The notes: generated by a model from the letters alone, not told the origin. A stretch of DNA of 64,000 bases from Synanceia verrucosa (GCA_029721515.1 CM056563.1:19721954-19785953); one strand, 5' to 3'. Positions 1-12,214 are shown, numbered from the stretch's first letter. A program made the numbers and translations.

Positions 1-548
1 AAGTAGTTGGCATCATGACAAGTTAAAACCACATGCTACACAAATCGAAATAGACACCTCTGGTTTTAGGTACAGGCTAAATGAGGCAGCTATTGTGTTT
101 GTGTACTGCAGGTGTTACCTTATCTTTAGAACTGTATTGCAGATGCTGTGATTTTTTTATCACCTTAAAACAGTGGAAATTGTCTGAGGTGGGGCATCCA
201 TATATGCTTCTGATATCTGCTATTGCTATATACAAGCAGTTGACAACTTGTACTCTGTTCTCACGGAGTCAACATCAGCTTTAATGTCACCCATAATGTA
301 AGGCATGACTGAACAGGAGTCACTGAGGCTACAAATAATTGAAAGGTGGGACTCTTTCTGAGAATGTGACTCATAATAAAGTCAATGTTGGCAACAGGTA
401 TTAGGGGTGTCATCCACCAACACATCGCATGGAAAGACAACAAAACAATTAGATCCAACACTTTAAATGGATCACAAATATATATACAATGTTCGTAGTG
501 AATGCTTAATGCAGATGAGGTTATATATATACACACACGCAGTGTATA

Positions 549-803
549 TCCATCCATCAATCTATTTTCTACCGCTTATCCTCATAGGGTCGGGGGGGGG
601 GGGGGTTTGGTGGTGGTGGTGGTGTGCTGGTACACTCTGGACAAGTCGCCACCTCATTACAGGGCACGTAGAGACAGACAACCAATCACACTCACATTCA
701 CACCTACAGACAATTTAAATTAGCCTATTAACCTAATCCCCATGCATGTTTTTGGATGGTGGGAGGAAGCCGGAGTACCCGGACAGAACACACACACGTG
801 CCT
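549..803 (-). repeat. DANA-like SINE fragment with poly-G/GGT run
   Basis: On the minus strand this reads like the body of the teleost DANA-type SINE seen more completely near 62.3 kb: a stretch about concentrated header text 'GGGTACTCCGGCTTCCTCCC' followed by the block ending in the conserved 'CCAAAAACATGCA'. The tRNA-like promoter part is missing. A run of about 14 G followed by GGT repeats at 591-625 interrupts it and is likely to be length-polymorphic. Confidence 0.55.
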
Positions 804-1024
804 TTTAAATATTTATCCAAAACAAATACTAATCAGTAAGGATCATTGCTAACCTTTATTTGTTAGGGTATTTTTGGATTTTTATGCTTTTGTGCCACTC
901 TCTTCACGTGCTCTGTGTTTGGAGAGCATCTTCATTATAGCCAGGACTTTCTCCTCCTCCTGTGCCATTGCAGCACTGATTCAACAGAGCTTCTAGGAGT
1001 TCTTCCACCGGAGATTTCCCGGCA

Positions 1025-2630
1025 TCATATAAATAAAAATGCCTTCTTACCTGATGAGTACTCCAGCGTCCTCACTCTGTCTACAGCCACAAAATGTGGC
1101 ACAAATCCTTTGATGTCCAGACACACCATGAAGCCAGATTTTTTTTTAACACATTGAGTGCCAGTCCCTTTTTTGAAAAATGAAAGTGCATTGTGCCATC
1201 TTTCATGATGCACAGAGTATTTGCTCCGGGACCGCACCTCTCCTCCACCTTTTAACCTTGATCAGCTGATGAGCAGAGTGGAAACAGCTGCTGGACAGAG
1301 AAAGGTTGATCACCCGGAGGAGAAAAGCAGGGAGAGAGACACACAAATACTGTACGTTACAGCAAACACAGCAGTACTAGGGTCGTAACACTTACAATTT
1401 CATATGTATTAACTATTGTTATATGGAGTGTTAATGTGTTTTTCATTGTTGTTACTCTGCACACATGACATCCAATGCATGGTTGTCCATCCTGGAAGAA
1501 GGATCCCTCCTCTGTTGGTCTTCCTGTTGTTATACAATTTCTTTACAGCTTTTTTTCCTACAATTTCTTTTTTCCCTGTTAAAATTGTTTATTTTTTTAG
1601 GGAGTTGTTCCTTAAGCCCTATTTGCATGGGATTAGTATTACCTGTGGACCTTTGATAATTTCTAATAATTGTGGAGGATGCCTGAGATCTTAATCCCAT
1701 GCAAATGTGCCATGTCTGTAATTTGTGAAGTAAATATTGTGCCGCAAATCCCCTACAATATTTCACCAATATGGTCTTCCTGTTATTCTTAAGGCTGTCC
1801 CTGTATCTTCTCTTGAGGTAGTCCAGGCGGTCTTGAATCTCCAAAATCCTATACGGTGGGACACCGGTCTTGTGCCACAGTAAGCACCCCTGCCGTGAAA
1901 TCCACACCTTCGTGGGAAAGTGAAGCAATTCGTCTTAATATCGCAGACAAACGCAGGGGAAAATACTATTTTACAATTTAATTATTTGTGAGGGAGATAG
2001 AAGAGAAGAACATTGGCTGCTTACAGTCTTTGAAGCTCCTCTAAAGAGTGCAAATAATGGATGTTCTTCTCAACACAAATTTGGCTAATAGCGAAGGCAA
2101 ATCAACACCTTTTGGTATTTTCTGTAGAAATATACCCCAACCATAATTACTAATAAATTAAATGGATTTTTGAGCAAGTTGAGTGGATTTGACTTTCACA
2201 GGGCTAAATAGTGAGGGGGTGCATTTCATGGCAGAGGTGCTCATTGTGGCACAATACTTGTTCTAATGTCAGTAAAATAGAGTAATTTATGGACTTTACT
2301 TGTGCGAATGTGCGAATGTGCTGCAAGTAACACAGCAGTGGGGCAGTAAAATGCAAATTACCAGACGTCTATCATCGACTAAATAGGGCTTTAGTCGATG
2401 TGTAGGTTGTTTGTGAAGGACAGAGAGTGTCATATCCTGTACAGATTGTAAAGCCCCCTGAGGCCCTCTACTTTCTGTAACATCATGTTGAAAGGCATCT
2501 GATCAGTTTAAGGCCTACTCATCACTGTCTCCAAGATGCCAGTGATGGCACTTATTTTATTTTGTATTTTTTATTTTGTAAATGTAATTGATAGAGCTGT
2601 TAGATTTCTGTTAGAACACCTGGTGCCCAT
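1025..2630 (+). repeat. 3' module of an off-window ODC-like copy
   Basis: This block matches, in order, the sequence lying several kb downstream of copies 1 and 3 (13.36-15.9 kb and 42.2-44.3 kb). Shared landmarks are the TGATGAG..CCAGCGTCCTCAC segment, the 'CATTGAGTGCCA' MITE end at 1155, the 'GATGAGCAGAGTGGAAACAG' stretch at 1268, a dispersed repeat at about 1455-1640, and the 'CATCATGTTGAA' stretch near 2482. No ODC exon precedes it inside the window, so the gene it belongs to would lie to the left. The open reading frames inside it are not conserved between modules and I do not call them genes. Confidence 0.6.
1455..1640 (-). repeat. Dispersed teleost repeat (TTTATTTGTATAGCCC family)
   Basis: Part of a family also found at 15470-15620, 42755-42930, 43525-43800 and 63280-63560. 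The most complete member, at 43525, starts 'AACTTTATTTGTATAGCCCA' and ends near 'CATCTATTGCACGTCTGTCC' read in reverse. Here it is in reverse orientation and interrupted. Its class (SINE or non-autonomous DNA element) is not resolved. Confidence 0.55.
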
Positions 2631-2636
2631 GCTCCA

Positions 2637-2850
2637 ATGGAGAGGAGAGAGGGAGATGGTAGTTCCCTCAGCACATGCCCAGGTCAGATGATGTCATCAC
2701 ATCTGGGCCGTGGCACGCAGGATCCTCCTGCGCAACCGGGACTGCATGAAGGCGGTGGCAGATTGCCATCGGAGGGCACCAAAAGGTGTGGCTCTCTACG
2801 CAGGTCCTCCCATTCCACGTCCCCTCCAGGGAGCTGGTGCTGTGGTTTGT
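2637..2850 (+). pseudogene. Ty3/Gypsy integrase C-terminal relic upstream of copy 1
   Basis: Read in the right frame, this stretch gives the tail of a Ty3/Gypsy integrase (VVPSAHAQVR, then RILLRNRDCMKAVADCHRR), the part that follows the catalytic core in fish Gypsy elements. It has an in-frame stop and is only about 70 codons long. Nearly the same sequence lies at 23560-23790, at the 3' end of the larger decayed Gypsy element. Here no gag, RT or integrase core precedes it, so it was probably carried along with a duplicated unit. Confidence 0.6.
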
Positions 2851-3172
2851 GGGTTCTTTTCTCACTTATTTTATTTCGTATTTTTTTTGTGAAGGGATCT
2901 AGTTTATAGTTTCCCTCACTGTGAGATTTTCTATTTTTTGTCAGAGTTTTTCCTTCCTCTTTTGGTTGAGGTGTTTTTGTTTCAAGAGCTTTCGAGTAGG
3001 ATAGAGTAGGTCTCAACGTGTCCTCCTCCCTGCCTGGAAGAGGCGTGCTATCACTCCAGAAGCACATGTGCCTCTGGTTGTTTTGACCTGCCTGCCTGTC
3101 TGTGAGGATAAAAAGACTTTTACTGTGAAATAACTGTCCCTGAGTCATGCATTTGTTCTCCCTGCTTGGCAT
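2850..3172 (+). repeat. Gypsy LTR-like segment upstream of copy 1
   Basis: AT-rich sequence directly after the integrase tail, ending in a stretch with 'GGATAAAAAGACTTTTACTG' and 'CTGTCCCTGAGTCATGCATT'. The same segment recurs at 23765-23950 (first half) and 47400-47668 (whole), and its first half resembles the sequence before the gag relic at 19.7 kb. Position next to the integrase tail and the R/U5-like polyadenylation region suggest a 3' LTR. Exact LTR ends and a target duplication were not defined. Confidence 0.5.
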
Positions 3173-3327
3173 GGAAGCTCCTGACACAGATTTTGACTGT
3201 ACTGACAAGGTACTGATTAAGATTTCAAAGATATTCAAGATTTGATTGGAGAAAGATGGGTTTCTTCTCAGATTTCTCGTTTAAAACATGTTTTGGTGTA
3301 ATGCAGGCTGAGATCCAGCTGGCTCTT
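3172..3327 (+). pseudogene. ODC exon 3-4 relic upstream of copy 1 promoter
   Basis: At 3183-3209 the sequence reads DTDFDCTDK followed by a GTACTGATTAAG donor, the same as the end of ODC exon 3 in the intact copies (DTGFDCASK). About 100 bases on, after a CAG acceptor, comes AEIQLAL and then a TGA stop near 3328, the start of exon 4. The relic abuts the LTR-like segment on its left and the promoter-like block on its right. It cannot code and marks an ancestral breakpoint inside an ODC gene. Confidence 0.75.
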
Positions 3328-3399
3328 TGACTTAGAGGCAAATGGTCTCTGAGCTTAGAAGTACTCAGCTGTAAAGTGAGCAGAAGGTTTGATGTGGTT

Positions 3400-3537
3400 T
3401 TAAAACAGTAGGTGAGGTAAAGTCATTAGTGAGTTAATAAAATCAGCATGCCCTTCTGTCTTATTTGACTTTGGACTGGTTTGGGTACTTCCTACATTCT
3501 CATTTGAAAACATTTCAGGATTGCAGTTCTGGAAAAT
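3400..3537 (+). promoter_or_regulatory. Conserved promoter-like block, copy 1
   Basis: A stretch of about 120 bases is conserved upstream of exon 1 in all four copies, although the flanking sequence is less similar. It includes GGTAAAGTCAT, an ATAAAA box at 3437-3442 followed by a CAGCATG motif, and GACTTTGGACTGGTTTGGGT. The ATAAAA box is 101 bases before the ATG (101-109 in the other copies). I infer a TATA-like core promoter. No transcription start evidence is available. Confidence 0.4.
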
Positions 3538-6500
3538 ATGGAGGAGAATTCACACTGTGGTAAGTAGAAAAACCTCATTGAGTGATGTGTGATGTAACGT
3601 TTTAGATTTTTATTATATCTGCCAAGGAGGTTATGTTTTCACCAGGGTTTGTTTATTTGTTGGTTTGCAAAATAACTCAAAAAGTTATGGACAGATCTTG
3701 ACAAAATTTTCAGGATTGGTCAGAAGTGGCCTAACTTAAACTAATTAATTTTTGGTGGTGATTGGATCTGATTCAAGGTCATCACGGTCAAATGAAAGGT
3801 CAGGCCATTGGGCTTTTTTAAAATTCAAATTAAAATGTGACAAAATATGAAATAGAGAAAAAAAAATAATAAAAACTACATGATTTTGATGTGAATACAA
3901 TGTTAAATGTGATTTTTAAGGTGCGTCAAAATCAACACATGCACTGTTAGGCGTTGTAGGCTTGCAGGAGTATGCAATATCTCTCAGAATGCTGGTGGAG
4001 GTCTGCTCTCTCTGAGTGCTTTTCTAGTTTAACATACATATGGTGCTCTTACAGAGTATGACAGCAGTAACATTAATACCAAACAATCATTCATGTATAA
4101 TACTCAATGAGTGCTGTTTAGGGCTGTCAAACTATTTTTTTTTAATTAAAATTCTATTATTTTGTGTTACACAATTGTTTTAGGACCATATTAACGCATA
4201 TTAATGCAAATCAGTTATTTGTGTATGTTGATTGGGAATTAAATGAATATGGAGAAAGTTACATAGTGAACTTGAATTTTAGATTAATTTCAAATCTAAA
4301 GGAGTGCAATGACAATAAAAGGCATACTTTTGATTCTTTTGTTTTTGAAGCCTGGACTTTTACTTGGAGTGAGAGCATTTTCTACTGTGACATAATCTAC
4401 ATAATGTAGACACACTTCAAGAAAAAAGGAGAAAAAGCTGCTTTTTGATTGTGATCCAGCCTTGTATTAACTAATTTATGCTTTTGTTGCCTTTGCAGCA
4501 CCAGAAACTATGATCAAATCAGCTGTACATGGTTTGTCCTCTGAGAATTTTGACATAAATATTTTAGACAATGGAAAGACCATCAATGACTTCATAGAGA
4601 ACAAAGTAAAAGAACTTTGTTCAGTGGTGAGTATTACAGACATTGTGACACTGACCTCTGTGAAATTGCGTGAAGGTAGTGTGAGATTTTTGCATTTTAA
4701 AAGTAACATTACAAGTTGTCTTTATTCATTCAGGACAATGAAGAGCCATTCTATGTGGCAAATCTGGATAGTATCTATGAAAGACACCAAAGGTGGCTCA
4801 CTAACTTGCCTCGAGTCAAGCCTTTCTATGCAGTGAAATGCAACAACACACCAGCAGTTTTGAGGGTGCTGAAGGCTCTGGACACAGGTTTTGACTGTGC
4901 TAGTAAGGTACTGATTAAGTATTTCAAATATATTCTAGCTCACTGTTTTATTTGGTTTATGTCTGGGTTTGCTCATTTCAAACATGTTTTGGTTTAACAC
5001 AGGCTGAGATCCAGCTGTCCCTGTCCCTTGGTGTCACACCTGATAAAATCATTTACGCACACCCAACCAAACCACTGTCACACATCAAATATGCCTGCAC
5101 TCATGGAGTAGATATGATGACTTTTGACAGTGAAGATGAACTCAGAAAAATTTCCCTTTATCATGACAAAGCCAAGTAAGTGACCAATAACTAATATACA
5201 GTATTTGCTTCCAGTGTAGATTGTTGTTAGATTGTGTATTAACTAACACTTATGAATAATTTTCAAGACTGGTACTCCGCATCACAGTTGATGACTCCAA
5301 ATCGCTCCGAAGACTCAGTTCAAAGTTTGGAGCCAGACTGGAGTCTGCTGGTAAACTGCTGGAGCTGGCTGGAGAGCTGGGCTTAGAGGTCATTGGGGTC
5401 AGCTTTCATGTGGGCAGTTGGTGCACTGGAAGTTCAGCATTCAAGCAGGCCATAACAGATGCCAGACAAGTCTTTGACATAGCGGTAAGTCATTATCATG
5501 ACAATAAAACATTACCAATCCACAGTAATATTTAGAGATTTAGTCATTGATCATCTCAGCAAAAGCAGTGGGGCCACAGTGGGGGTATGAAAATATAGGA
5601 AAGCAACTTACCTTTCTTCTTTAATGGAGCTGCTCAGTACTCATATTCAAACGGTCCAGTTAAGACTTATGTCAATGTAGCGTGGTGCAGAGTGGAGGTG
5701 TCCTCCACTACACATTTAATTTTAAATGTTTCTTGTTTTCTGCAAAGAGCAAAACATTCACCTTTAGTTACTTTGCCACACATTCACAACAACGTCACTG
5801 TCAAGTGTGTGTAATCCTTATCTGAATGTCTTCACTCGAGACTCCCATTGTCCCCTCACACACAGTGTAGCGAACCCCCCTCTGCTGGTAAGAGTTAAAC
5901 AGTGCACAGGTATAACTACATTTCCCCTCAGTTCACCAACCTCTTACCTTAACAGCAAACAAAATATCATCACAGAACATGAGGTGTACTAAATTAAAAA
6001 AAGGCAAATTAAACATACAGTATAAATATCGCATAGGTGTCATTGATGGCTCTGTATGCCACATCAAGCTCAGGGTGGGAAGAATCTTGGGACTTTAAAC
6101 TTAGATCCAGAGATTCTCCCTACCCGAGCTTGACAAAGGATTAAAATGGCCTCTGTATGAATGAGGTGAATGAGCAGTCCATGTTTGAGTATACTTCTCA
6201 TCCTGAGTGTGAAGTAGGAGCAAAAATGCCACCAAGTGAATACGGTGAATGGGACTAAAGATGAGATTTGTTTTGCTATAGTATAATACAGGTTAGGAAG
6301 TGTAAATGTTTAATACGTTATTTGTTAGGTCATATATACTGTCTGTTTCTGCTAAAGTGAAAGAGGGCTGCTAAATTGATTTTCATTGTTTGATGACAAT
6401 GACAATAATGTTCTATTCTTTGTTCAAAATTGTGGCACCACTTTCTAATAAGGTACTCTTTATCATTGTTTCCTAAATTGTAAGCAATGCAGAGCATCTG

Positions 6501-9500
6501 GGTTATTAAAATCAATACAACACTTTTATAACTTCAGATTTGATTTTTTGCCTTGCGTTACTTGACAAAAATATTGATTCATGTCACTCACAACGGAGGA
6601 GGTGTTTACCTCCATGGATACAAACAACACTTCAGCTCAGCCCAAAATAACCACTATACATCATAAAACTCTTGCCTTGTTTGGTTTTACAACATCATCT
6701 GTAGGTGCACACAGCTCAGTGAATTTCAACTTTTGCTGATTCACCAAAGTTAGTAACAACAGGAGGGGAGTGTGAGCTGTATTGATCGGGGGCTGGAGGC
6801 ACGGTATTAAGGAGTTTTGAAAAGATTGGCAGTCCATCAGAAGTTGGGTACAAACTTTATAAAGGATGCCAATTTAGACAGTTGTTCTGATGTGTTTTTC
6901 AGAATTTGCTGGGTCTCCAGTTGAGTCTCTTGGATATTGGTGGAGGTTTCTCTGGGAGTGAGGACTTTCATGTGAAATTTGAAGAGGTAAAATAAAGAAA
7001 ATATATTTTAGTTACATAGTTATCTAAATGCAATCAGCCTTTTTACTCTCTGCATGAACACATTGAAAGCAATGTTGCCAATTACTCCTACTTAATAGAA
7101 ACACATGCAGACCTTTATTTATTTGTTAATGTCAGTGACAGTGGTTGCTGTAGAGAAATCCATTCACCCATCCATTCTCTTCCACTTATCTGGGGTCGGG
7201 TCGCGGGGCAGCACCCAAAGCAGGGAAGCCCAGACTTCCCTCTCCCAGCTGCTTCGTCCAGCTCTTCCGGAGGGATCCCAAGGAGTTCCCAGGCCAACCG
7301 GGAGACATAGTCTCTCCAGCGTGTCCTGGGTCAGCCTCGGGGTCTCCTGCTGGTGGGATGTGCCCGGTACACCTCACCAGGGAGGCATCTGGGAGGCATC
7401 CTAACTGGATGCCCGAGCCACCTCATGCGGCTCCTCTCGATGTGGAGGTGCAGCGGCTCCACTCTGAGCCCCTCACAGATGACTGAGCTTCTCACCTTAT
7501 CTCTGAGGGAGAGCCCGCACACCCCGAGGAGGAAACTCATTTTGTCACTTATATCTGTAGCGTAACGTAGATCGACTGGTAAATTGAGAGCTTCGCCTTT
7601 CGGCTCAGCTCTCTCTTCACCGATACAGCATCCACATCGCTGCAGAAGCTGCACCGATCGGCCTGTCGATCTCCAGCTCCATTCTTTCCTCACTTGTGAA
7701 CAAGATCCCGAGATCTCCTCCACTTGGGGTAGGATCTCATCCCCGACCTGGAGAGAGCATGCCACCCTTTTCTGACTGAGGACCATGGCCTCAGATTTGG
7801 AGGTGCTGATTCTCATCCCAACCGCTTCACTACAACAGTGAGAGTTGTAGGTCAAGGCTTGATGAAGCCAATGGAACCACATCGTCTGCAAAAAACAGGG
7901 ATGTGATGCTGAGGCTACTAAACCGTAGCCCCCTTAGTGCCTCGGCTGTGCCTAGAAATTCTGTCCATGAAAGTTATGAACACAATCAGTGACAAAGGGG
8001 AGCCTTGGCGGAGTCCAGCTCTCACTGGAAACGAATTTGACTTACTGCCAGCAGTGCGGACCAAACTCTGACACTGGTCGTACAGGGACCGATCAGCCTT
8101 TATCAAGGGATCCGGTACCCCATACTCCCAGAGCACCCCCCACAGTACTCCCCGAGAGACGCGGTCGAACACCTTCTCCAAGTACACAAAACAAACTGGT
8201 TGACTGGTTGGGCAAACTCCCACACGCCCCCTGAGGATGTAGAGCTGGTCCACTGTTCCACGGCCAGGATGAAAACCACATTGCTCCTCCTGAATCTGAG
8301 ATTTGACTTTACCAGGGAGAAGTGTGATCCCCTTATAGTTGGAACACACCTTCGGTCTCTCTTCTTAAAGAGGGGAACCACCACCCCAGTCTGCCAATCC
8401 CGAGATACTGTCCCCGATGTCCATGCGATTTTTCAGAAGCGTGTCTACCACAACAGTCCCACAACATCCAGAGCCTTTAGGAACTTCGGGCAGATCTCAT
8501 CCACCCCCAGGGGTCTGCCACCGAGGAGCTTTTTGACCCCCTCAGTGACCTCCACTCCAGAGATAAGAGAGCCCGCCTCTGGGTCCCCAGACTCTGCCTC
8601 CTCAGAGAGCATGTTGGTGGGATTGAGGAGGTCTTCGAAGTATTCTCCCCACCGACTCACAACGTCCCGAGGTCAGCAGCGCCCCATCCCCACTATACAC
8701 AGTGTTGATGGTGCAGTGCTTCCCCTTCCTGAGACACCGGAGAGTGGACCAGAATTTCCTCGAAGCCATCCGGTAGTAATTTTCCATGGCCTCACCGAAC
8801 TCCTCCCACACCCAAGTTTTTGCCTCAGCGACTGCCGTAGCTGCATTCCGTTTGGCCTGTTGGTACCCATCAGCTGCCTCCAGAGTCCCACAGGCAAGAA
8901 AGGCTCGATAGGACTCTTTCTTCAGCTCGACGGCATCCCTCACCGCCGGTGACCACCAACGGGTTGGGGGATTGCTGCCGTAACAGGCACTGACCACCTT
9001 GTGGCCACAGCTCCGGTCGGCCGCTTCAACAATGGAAGCACAGAACATGGCCCATTCGGACTCAATGTACCCCACCTACCCCGGGATGTGGTTGAAATTC
9101 TGTCGGAGGTGGGAGTTGAAACTTCTTCTAACAAGGGATTCTATTAGACTTTCCCACCAGACCCTTACAACACTTTTGGGTCTGCCAGGCCAGACCGGCA
9201 TCTTCCCCCACTATTGGAGCCAACACCCCACCAATTGGTGATCGGTTGACAGCTCCGCCCCTCTTTTCACCCAAGCGTCCAAGACATACGGCTGCAAGTC
9301 CGGTGAGACAACCACAAAGTAGATCATCAAACTGCTCGAACTCGATGTCCTGGCGTCAAGTGCAAATATAGACACCCTTATGCTTGAACATGGTGTTCGT
9401 TATGAACAATCTGTGACGAGCACAGAAGTCCAATAACAGAACACCACTCGGGTTCCGGTCGGGGGGCTATTCCTCCCAATCACGCCTCTCCAGGTGTCAC

Positions 9501-11486
9501 TGTCAGTGCCCACGTGGACATTGAAGTCCCCCCGTAGAATGAGTCCCTAGAGGGAGCACTCTCCAGCACACCCTCCAGGGATTTCAAAAAGGGTGGGTAC
9601 TCTGAACTGCTTTTTGGTGCATGAGCACAAACAACAGTCAGGACCCATCCCCCACCTGAAGATGGAGGGAGGCTACCCTCTCGTCCACGGGGGTAAATCC
9701 AATGTACAGGCTCCAAGCCGGTGGGCAATAAGTATACCCACACCTGCCCAGCGCCTCCCGCTGAGGGCAACTCCAGAGTGGAATAGAGTCCAACCCCTCT
9801 CAAGAGGACTAGTACCGGGGCCCAAGCTGTGCATCGAGGTACAACTATGTCAAGTCAAAATTTCTCGACCTCGCAAACTAGCTCGGGCTCTTTCCCTGCC
9901 AGAGAGGTGACACTCCATGTCCCTACAGCTGGCTTCTGCAGCTGGGAATTGGACTGCCAAGGTCCCTGCCTTTGGCTGCCACCCAGCTCACATCACACCC
10001 CCTTGGCCTCTCTTATGGGTGGTGAGCCCACTGGAAGGGGGTCCCACGTTGCCTTTTTGGGCTGTGTCCAGATGGGCCCCATGGGTACAGGCTCGGCCAC
10101 CAGGCACTCGCCGATGGGCTCCACATCCAGGCCTGGCTCCAAAGGGGGCACTGGTTACCCGCGTCCGGGAGAGGGAAAACGTGTGCTAAATTTCTTCTTC
10201 TTCATAAGGGATCCATTGAGCCGTGCTTTGTCTGGTCCCTCAACTAGGACCTGTCTGCCTTGGGTGACCCTACTAGGGGCATAAAGCCCTCGACAACATA
10301 ACTCCTAGGGTCACAGGGACACACAAATCCCTCCACCACGATAAGGTGACGGCTCAAGGAGGAGCTATACAGAAGTTGGTTGGTCTGTAGAGAAGTGTCT
10401 GGGATATTAATTGGGGTGTAAAACCTCTGAAATATGCAATTAAGCCATTGTGTTTTTCCCTCCTAGCTCTCAGAAGTCATTAATGGAGCACTGGATGAAT
10501 TCTTCCCGTCTGACTGTGGGGTGCAGATTATTGCGGAACCAGGCCGATACTTTGTGGAATCAGCCTTCACACTGGCAGCGAATGTCATTGCCAAAAAAGT
10601 CGTCTTTAATGATAAGGATGAACACAGTGGTAATGTAAACATATGTGTTCTGAAGCCATATAAATGGAGAGGATCTAATGTTAGCAGAGTTATACAGCGG
10701 TACACACAGTATGTATTTAAATGTGCCTTGACTGTAAATACAAGAAATGTAGGTGCGAGCTATTAGATGTGTCTGAAGGCACAACATGCAATACATCACT
10801 ATATTGAGATTCTTCCCTTACAGGGTTATAGTTATACTAGCCTTACAGGAAGCAGAGGGACTATTGACAAAAAGTTTTCGATTACGATCTTTGCATACAT
10901 CTATTTTGCGAATTTCATTTTGCATATATTTTTTTCCAGACGGTGAGGAAAACAACTCTGACAGACAGATGATGTACTACCTCAATGATGGAGCACATGG
11001 TTCTCTGAGTGGCATTTTTCATCATCCTGCCCAGGCCAAGTTTGAACCATACCTCTACAGGGTAAACATCAACTCTGTCAGCACATAAGAATATATTAAA
11101 CAAGTATGCAAAACACCAGATTAAGGTTTTTTGTGTCCACTGCCAACAATTTTAAATTCTTCCTCTCCACAGTATCTGAGCTTGTCAGCTACATTTCGGG
11201 TTAAGCAACTAACATACATACAAAACATTTGTGCTCCACACAGGCTGTTGAGAGCAGCGAGCAGAGATACCTGTCTGTTATCTGGGGTCCAACCTGCGAC
11301 AGCATGGACAAAATCATTGACAGCTACTGGATTCCTGAGTTGCATGTGGGGGACTGGCTTCTTGTCGACAACATGGGAGCTTATTCTGTTAGTATGGCCA
11401 GTGACTTCAATGGCTTTGAAAGAGCACACATTTACCCTGTTGTGACAGCTGAGACATGGCATGCCTTAAACCTTTCTCACACCTAA
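3538..11486 (+). CDS. ODC-like PLP decarboxylase, copy 1 (type A)
   Basis: Nine coding exons: 3538-3559, 4499-4626, 4734-4907, 5003-5175, 5268-5484, 6903-6986, 10467-10629, 10940-11061, 11244-11486; all introns are GT-AG and phases agree, giving 441 residues. It belongs to the group IV (alanine-racemase-fold) decarboxylases, which act as cytosolic dimers. Visible motifs in order: PFYAVKCN (PLP lysine, human K69), GFDCASK (D88), LVLRI (R154), SFHVGS (H197, S200), LDIGGGF, AEPGRY (E274, R277), IWGPTCD (catalytic C360, D361), NMGAY (Y389). Odd points: the human YDH at 331-333 reads HHP, so D332, which binds the distal amine of ornithine, is lost; Y323 is H. The protein ends at NLSHT, without the roughly 37-residue PEST tail. 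A Rex3 retrotransposon fills intron 6. The family call is secure; the substrate is open. Confidence 0.9.
3615..3840 (+). repeat. Dispersed repeat in intron 1 of copy 1
   Basis: The stretch with GGAGGTTATGTTTTCACC, GGTTTGCAAAATAACTC, GACAAAATTTTCAGGATTGG and CAGAAGTGGCCTAA reappears at 54043-54290, where part of it is folded back on itself. It is not present at this position in introns 1 of copies 2, 3 and 4, so it is an insertion. It is a common type of teleost interspersed repeat; I do not assign a class. Confidence 0.5.
7148..7157 (+). repeat. Left target-site duplication of Rex3
   Basis: CTGTAGAGAA occurs here and again at 10385-10394, exactly flanking the Rex3 insertion. Copy 3 has the unoccupied site with one copy of this sequence at 39831-39840, in the same intron. 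Confidence 0.85.
7158..10384 (-). mobile_element. Rex3 (RTE-clade) non-LTR retrotransposon, near full length
   Basis: About 3.2 kb on the minus strand in intron 6 of copy 1, flanked by a 10-base target duplication. The 5' end (right) includes the GTCACCTTATCGTGGTGG stretch typical of Rex3 as I remember it. An apurinic-type endonuclease region follows, then a reverse transcriptase (GFHPGRGTVDQL, FDRVSRGVLWGVLWEYGVP, AGLRQGSPLS) and a C-terminal region (RSRMRWLGHPVRMP). The + strand at 8379-8398 equals the complement of the commonly used Rex3 reverse PCR primer, from memory. The reading frame is broken by several frameshifts and stops, so the copy is dead, but its ends are intact. Confidence 0.85.
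7331..9803 (-). pseudogene. Rex3 endonuclease/reverse transcriptase ORF, broken
   Basis: Pieces of the single Rex3 polyprotein are read on the minus strand: an endonuclease portion at about 9480-9803 and 8940-9134, a linker at 8602-9075, RT fingers and palm at 7918-8384 and the post-RT domain at 7331-7891. The stretch where the palm FADD motif is expected (about 7860-7920) falls between two reading pieces, so at least one frameshift lies at the RT active site. The open frames on the opposite strand here are shadows of this ORF. Confidence 0.75.
10385..10394 (+). repeat. Right target-site duplication of Rex3
   Basis: Second copy of CTGTAGAGAA, immediately followed by the intron sequence GTGTCTGGGATATTAATTGG, which continues unbroken in copy 3 as GTGTCTGAGATATTAATTGG. 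Confidence 0.85.
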
Positions 11487-11619
11487 AACATGATCCATTA
11501 ATCATCTGGTAACAATTCTACTGATCAACGGTTCAATACATGTCTGAACAAACAGACATTTACATCTATCATTCATTGGTCAGGCTTACAAGCATATTGT
11601 GAACATTTTGTGAAACTAA

Positions 11620-12214
11620 TGGCGCTTTTCCACAGGCGCTGTACGGTAGGGTATGGCACAGCTCTACACGATCGTGGCACTTTTCCATTAGTACCTGGTA
11701 CTAGGTACTTTTTCCGTACCTCCTCAGCCCTGGTTTGACGTGAGCCGAAGCGATACTAAAACGCAACGTCAGCAGACTGCCTTCCACTGATTGGCCAATG
11801 AGTGTTGTAATTGGAAGCGTCATTGGATGTGGAACGTCCGATTGGATTGGAAAAGCCAAAAATATCTCGACTCTACCATTCTTAAAACCGGCAACTACTT
11901 CGCTATTTTTACACTTCCTGGAGTCTTCTCTGTCTCTCTTCTTTCGCTTTGTGTATGACAAAAAAATTAAAAAAAAAATCACAGAGCAAGCAACAAATAC
12001 ATGATCACTTCTGTGTTCTCCATTGTTTGTGTTGTTGTTCTTCTTCTTCTCGGTTTTCTGTGTCACATGCAAATGAAGTTACAGCATTTTTGCGCTGCCG
12101 TATGACGACCCCACCCACACCGAGGAGGTACTCAGTTGTAATGGAAAAGCAACAAAACTGGGCCGTACCGTGCCGTACCGTGCCAAGCCGTTACTGTGTA
12201 GTGGAAAAGCGCCA
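11620..12214. mobile_element. PIF/Harbinger-like MITE downstream of copy 1
   Basis: A 595-base element with terminal inverted repeats: left TGGCGCTTTTCCAC, right GTGGAAAAGCGCCA. It is flanked on both sides by TAA, the three-base duplication typical of PIF/Harbinger. The sub-terminal sequence repeats GTACGG/CCGTAC motifs (for example CCGTACCGTGCCGTACCGTG near 12165). The same flank in copy 3 reads GAAACTAATGTCACTGCA at 41173-41190 with no element, which confirms the insertion. No transposase is encoded. Confidence 0.8.

Noticed and set aside
1..540. Gene or repeat in the first 540 bases
   Set aside because: Only short, unrelated reading frames and AT-rich sequence; nothing can be supported.
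915..1237. Overlapping reading frames on both strands at about 1 kb as a small gene
   Set aside because: The equivalent frames in the modules at 13.4, 30.7, 42.2 and 60.0 kb are broken or changed; no family recognised.
9480..10284. Several + strand reading frames in the Rex3 region
   Set aside because: They are antisense shadows of the GC-rich Rex3 ORF on the minus strand.
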